DNA of 64,000 nt, taken from positions 1,080,501 to 1,144,500 of the forward strand of contig JAMPIT010000435.1 in the NCBI GenBank assembly GCA_026261815.1, read 5' to 3'. The first letter of the stretch is position 1; every line of letters starts with the position of its first letter. This DNA is from Monarcha castaneiventris obscurior (lineage: Eukaryota; Chordata; Aves; Passeriformes; Monarchidae). Under the pieces are notes generated by a model. The model had not been told where the DNA came from and searched no databases. It saw nothing but the letters and a program-made list of their open reading frames with translations. Positions 58,401-64,000 of this stretch are shown here, piece after piece. The position numbers and the translations under genes are program-made.

Positions 58401-61400
58401 CTTTTCTCACAGTCAAGATTCACTGCTACCTTACCCTGCCAGGTAAGAAGAGTTCTGCCAAAGGTGGTGGTACAGCCAGGCCAGAGCCAGGCAGGCTGGA
58501 GAGGGGCAGGAGAGACTAAACATCCTCACCCAGCAGCTGCCAGGAGGATAAGGCACATTGGAGCCTTGAGCCTTGCTCATGCCTTCCTCCAGCATGCTTA
58601 GCCCACAGTAACAAGGGTGCACTTTTCACATGATTACCAGGGAGAAAGAGGATAAAGAAAAAGGTAGAGTCAGTAATCTTTCCTTAGGCCTCTCTTTGCT
58701 CCTGAGAGAAGTATTTCAAGAATTCATTTTCTATCATGGGGGAAGGAGGGCAAGGAGGTGCTTTTTGGAAGCGGCTGTTTTAGGAAACAGTAAGAGCAAG
58801 GATGCATTTGAAATGTGACCCTGACCTACTCTGTGCTTCACATTTTGCAGGAAAATGCTTTTATCTGTTGCATAGTCACAGCTTTTAGCCCTTTCCTGAA
58901 AGAAGGGGTCTGTGACCTGTCTTTGAAATAGCTAAGCAGGGACTATTCTTTTCCTTTTAAGACAGAGCTGAAAGGGGAGATGATGAAACATCATTGAATA
59001 AAATATGAATCCTTGGAGCAGAACTGAAGCTATCCATCTATCACATAGTGCCCTACCCATGAAGCCATATTCTACTCTACTCTCTTACTGGCCTAGTGAA
59101 TCCTGAGTTCATTGCTACACAACAATCTAAATTCAACAGTATGGCTGAAGAGCACTCCCCATGTATATACCCCAGTGACCATGGACACCCAATCCTGGCA
59201 AGGGAACGGGGCATGTGGGTGTCAATTCTGCAAGACAGGAATGAAAGGTGAACATAATTTTTTTTACAATTACAGGCTATGACATATAAAGGAAATAGTA
59301 GGGTGAAACTATCTTTCTTCTAAAGGAAAATGACACATCATACTGCATTTTGCCCAGTCCTTCCAGTTCATAAGGCACTTCACTAGCTGGAGTTACTTTT
59401 GAGATTTAATTACAGGATTACCTAATTAGTGGATCTAGAAAGTGAAGCCCATGAAACTCAAGTTAAGAATTCACTGTTACTTTAGCTTGGTATCTAGACA
59501 AGGCTGAGTAAGTCTGAACTCTGGAAGAAGAGGGAAAAGAAAGCTACTGAAGTTTCAGTTACAGTCTCCAAAAGCCAACAGCAGTCAAAGGGCCAGCATC
59601 CCGATTCTGACATGTAGAAGAAAAAGCATAAATTCATGGCATATTTAAGCCATACAAAAAAACCCAACCAACAAAAAAAACCCCACCCTGAAATAAGGAA
59701 ATATATAATAAAAATGTCATGAGCAGTACAATTTTTTAGGTTCCTTATTAAGTGTGGTCCACCAAAGCATGGATCTGAAGTGTGGGTTCACTAGTGAATA
59801 CATTAAGTAAATTCTTGGTTCAAAATTCCACTGGGAACAATACTCATTAGGTGCTGTCCCCTACTGCAGATGGTTATGAAGTATCTTAATAGAGGAAAAA
59901 GCTATTACATATTTCATCTTAATAATACCTACCTGTTGTCTCATGGTCTACAGAAACAGACAGTAAAATTTTCCATGAGAAATTTATCTCTCTGAAAAGG
60001 AAGAACTGCTACAGATTTTTGGCTGAATTTTTTTCCCACTTGTCTTTTTTGCCATTTTGCTCCATATGCTCTGGAAGCATTTGCTGCCAGAGAGTAAAAA
60101 TGTATTATTTACTGAACCAAACCAAAGGTTCATGTAATTTTATGTCCTGTTCTTGGTGGTAGTCAACATTAGTTACCTGACACAGAACAGGATAGAAGAG
60201 GAACAAGCAATTCTGACTAAAAATTCAGAATAGCAGGACCAGTAAGAAAATACCGGATTAAGCTCAGGATTAGTATCTCCTGAAATATAATGATTTATAA
60301 TCATTTAAATATTCTATCCTATTAATATGTCAGGTTTTCCAATTTTAGTTCTGGTAATACTGAACCATTTCAACTTATATATTTCTAAACAATATCTTAC
60401 TTCTGTACTGCTTTGTACTTAGTTCACTAACATGAGTTAAACCAATTGAAAAACGGTCTGCTTTCCATCTGCTATCAACAAATGTGATCTAATGCATTAA
60501 TTGGATCCCCAGCATTGACAAGTTTTTTAAAGGAGTGCTAGAGAACTATTAACACCATTTTTTCCAGTTAAATTTATTTTGGCTCATGGTCTGGTCTAAT
60601 ATTCCACACCACTGTAACTACTGTCTGTATTTGAAGACCAAGACATTAGTTTTCTGTTTTACAGCTGTCTGTCTACTTCAGTTTAGATTTTTAAAGTCAG
60701 ATGCAAACCCCTCATACTGCCTCCATTCTTCTTGATTGCTCGGCTCAGATAAACTTCCCCATGACCACCATCCCCATTACATCTCCTGAACCAGAAATGA
60801 AGCATGGATTTGCAATGCAAGCAGTAGGTCTTCATACTGGTTGGCCCGACACAGGCAGATACACAAATGGTTTCTGGATCCTGTTCAACATTAGTTATTG
60901 TGTGGGAGAACTAATTTCTTCCCACACTTAATTCCATACTTCTGGAATTGTGAATAATCCGCCTTGATAGGTGGATGGATATTTTACTAGTTTTGCATCT
61001 GAGCTCTCCAGCAGAAACAGCTCATCAGTTTACCTCATACTTTTCAGCAGAAAGAGCAGGACGAAGTGTAATAAGGCTGTACTGGATTATCTGTGAGGTT
61101 TCTGACCTAATTCACTTTCATTTTTCCTCCTTCTCCCCCTCCCTCCAGTAAACCGAATATCAGACTTGCATAACTCTGTTGAAAATTATAAATGCCTCTT
61201 CTATGAAGCGCTATGAAAATCATTGCATCACAAGCTTTACAAAGAGATGCTAAAAACCGTCTTTCATTAAAAGTGCATTAGGTGCTAAATGAATCTACAA
61301 AGCCCTACTCAGAGACACAGAAATTGCACGTATGGGGAATGAGATTATATAAAGTTTGTGTCTGGCAATCTGCTACTTAAATGGAACATTAATGTAATAG

Positions 61401-64000
61401 AAAGTATCTGCTTCTATCAGCAAGGCTACCATCATAAACCCTACACAGTAATCTCTCACTGTTAGTAGCATTTCACAGGAATCACCACAGATGGCGCAGA
61501 AAATATATCCACTGTAGCAATATCCAAAGGATAGTCCTTTCTCTTCAACAAATTTAATGCAAAATTAGACAGGGCATTATTTAAAAGGTCAGCACTTGAA
61601 TTTTATTCTGGATCTCAGATCCTGAAAATATGAGGATAGGATACCAATCTGATCCATATTTTCCATTTTATCTACAAAAAATTGGGAACTCACCAACACT
61701 TAAATCTGGTACTAAGTATATATGGAATGAAGAAATGTTCTTAGGCATGGAGTGGGGCTTCCCCCCCTTATGTTAATGATATGGAAATTAAGTTATACTT
61801 AATGGATTAAGGTGCAAATTAAATTGAAGTTTCTAAGCCAAATCCTTAACTGGGGTAGCTCAGATGTAGTTCAGACTTAAATAACACCAAATAATCAGTT
61901 TGAAATACCAGGGAGTAAAAACAATCACAATAAGAAGGAAGAACTTACTTAGCTATGACATTTCCCTGACTAAACAAAATACCAGGCTTCAGTTATTTTA
62001 GCAATAGCAAGGCTTCAAGTACCAGTTAGCAAGACATTTCTGAAAATGACAGTATTTGCTATTCTCCTCCTATCTGAAAGAGCCTTTTTGTCTTGATGTT
62101 TTGTTTCCACTTCACTTCAAACCCCACCCTGAAATATATGTGGTATCTATAGGGTTTCATTTAGACTTCTTCAAGGAAAGTTGGATAAAGGCTTTTCTGA
62201 CCACCCAGAGGTTGGAATTCCTTTCTATATTCCTGTCTCCATATTCTAGTACAAGTATGTGGACACTTCCTTCTTAAAAACTCCTGTTACATATAACACT
62301 GACATTCTCCTTTGTTTCTCACAGATAGCAGCTAACAATATACTCTGAGCCTATTTCAACACAATGAAAGAGAGGATAGGAAATCTTCACAAAGTCATCA
62401 GAATATTTATTTAGGAACTGGAAAATCCAGATCAAAAATCTTCACTACATTATAAAACTTGGACTTATCAAACCTTTCAGCAGGACAGCATCCCAGCAGA
62501 AACCACAAGACAAGTGCTTCTCAATCTTCCCTTGTGAACTTCTTCTTCTTTCCATAGAAAAATTAAAAATCATTTGCTATTAGGTTGAGATGGATCCTTG
62601 GAATTCAAAAATTAATTTAAGTCCTTGAGGAAATTAACATTTGTTTCTTAAAAGTATCAAGAAGCTGGGGAGGGCCAAGAGAGACAGGGAGCTCCCCAAA
62701 GGCACTGACCTCAGGGCTGCCCCCTCTGGCAGCCTTTCCCCATCCCCTAGAGGTTTTGCCATTTCTGCATGCTCAATTACAAACCCATTTTTAGATAAAT
62801 GTATGATGCAAGGACTGGGTGACAGAATTCATAATCTTTTCTCTGCGTCGTGAACTCATTTAGCCCTCTGGGTATGCAAAGTTGGGAATTATGTAGGTTA
62901 ATACCGCAGCAACAGAAGTCCCCTTGAGACACTACCCTCAATGCCTCAGTCCTGTGTTGCCTGAAGAAGAGCAAGGGCCAGGTTATTCTACATAACGAAG
63001 CATAAGAAAAACAATCTCTTTTTTTTTGCCACGTAAATCGCCACTGCCTGAGTCAAGAAGCAAACTGTTCTCTCTAATTGCAGGTTGTCAGAAACAAGTA
63101 TGCTTCCCGGTTCGGTGTAATGAGGACTGGTAGTCACTAACTGATCTCACATCTAAAAACATGACTTACTGTCTTCTTTTTCTGACTTTGAGAAGACTGA
63201 AAAGCTTGTGTCTTAGTAATATAGCACACTTTTTTAGAAGTACGTATTTTTCCAGAATATTTCTAGATCAGATTTCAAGACTGCCATACATCTACATTAC
63301 AAAATACCTTGAAAAAAAGCCAAGGTTTGTACAAAATGCTTCTGAGAAATGCTTAGTAAATTTTTTCAAGGCCAAACTCAAATCTAATCTAATAAAAAAC
63401 AATTCATTGGAATTTCCTGGAGGAAAAGATAGGCAGCTGGTCCACTTACATGACATCTTTACTCTTTCTAGGATTTTCAGAAGTATGGATGTAATGTAGA
63501 GATGCTCACACTCCAAAGCCAGAGTGCTTGAAAGAGCTGTTTATAAAAAAAATTTTAATAAGCACATTACTTAGGAACCTAAATTCCCATTTTAAAAGTG
63601 AGGTAGGCACTGACAAGCTCAACTGTTCTAAAAATGTAAGTGACTCAACACCGTAATTCCCCAATTCTCATGCACATATCCAATGTGAATTAAGCTTTTT
63701 ATCTTTTAAGGAACAGAATTATTTCAAAAGGCAACGGCTTTTTCTTTTCTACTATTACTCAAGCAAATAAAGAGACTATGTATACAATCTACAGACTCTA
63801 TTTTTATGTCTGAATCCAAAATCATTCCATCTTGAAGTTGGTTAAGGACAGTTTTTTTCAACCTTCCATTTTGAGAAAGATGCCTTCCATAGCTGAGGGC
63901 AGTTTGTAGTAGACTGCTCAAAGAGCACCAAAACCAATCTAGAAAATACCACTGCTCATGGCGGAAATGTTTATATTAAGAAATATTTTTAGGCAAATAT

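Larger units (their letters stand above)
49661..64000. other. Long AT-rich intergenic stretch to the window end
   Basis: More than 14 kb without a recognisable gene or transposon. Open frames stay below about 96 codons. The frame at 54848-55045 (+) begins with a hydrophobic, signal-peptide-like run, and GC-richer patches occur near 57790-58000 and 58430-58620, but none has a recognisable domain. Simple repeats and one hairpin are listed separately. Confidence 0.5.

Overview
The window looks like songbird (passerine) nuclear DNA: an AT-rich, gene-poor stretch into which avian retroelements have inserted. The diagnostic pieces are CR1 LINEs with the bird-type 3' tail (repeated ATTCTGTG), a tRNA-Ile-headed SINE with a CR1-like tail of the TguSINE1 kind at about 49.5 kb, and endogenous retroviruses (ERVs), one of which carries a tRNA-Trp primer site. 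I found no protein-coding host gene, rRNA, tRNA gene or CRISPR array that I can defend. Most open frames outside the mobile elements are short and unrecognisable.

Layout. 1-2563: 5' part of an ERV on the minus strand, read from the LTR (1971-2563) through a tRNA-Trp primer site and leader into a gag gene that stays open from 1631 to the left window edge. 3375-3993: an LTR with no internal region; a sister copy lies at 24121-24769. 8937-13418: an almost full-length plus-strand CR1 LINE. It is headed by 3.6 tandem copies of an 87-bp promoter unit, followed by ORF1 (zinc-knuckle-like, coiled coil, SGNH esterase) and ORF2 (endonuclease plus reverse transcriptase), with only three single-base-type frameshifts. 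14055-18310: an older CR1 split by a 3.6-kb minus-strand ERV with two LTRs (14224-14545 and 17521-17843). That ERV keeps a short matrix-like gag start and has no recognisable pol. Its interior includes a strikingly GC- and CpG-rich segment of unknown origin.

19-64 kb is mostly plain intergenic DNA with scattered CR1 3' ends (19040, 28510, 28725, 48265), one longer 5'-truncated minus-strand CR1 (45758-47415), a solo LTR at 40886-41238, a doubtful one near 20030-20390, the SINE, microsatellites and a few short tandem or inverted repeats. A dense cluster of six TAATTA hexamers at 30446-30541 and a perfect homeodomain-type palindrome at 52012-52025 are the best candidates for host regulatory DNA.

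The genes here serve their own elements. CR1 ORF1 and ORF2 make the machinery for target-primed retrotransposition, which short tails such as the SINE's can borrow. The ERV gag would build a capsid. The most interesting observation is the CR1 promoter array: each unit combines an NF-E2/ARE-type site, a GC box, a TATA-like stretch and a consensus splice donor.
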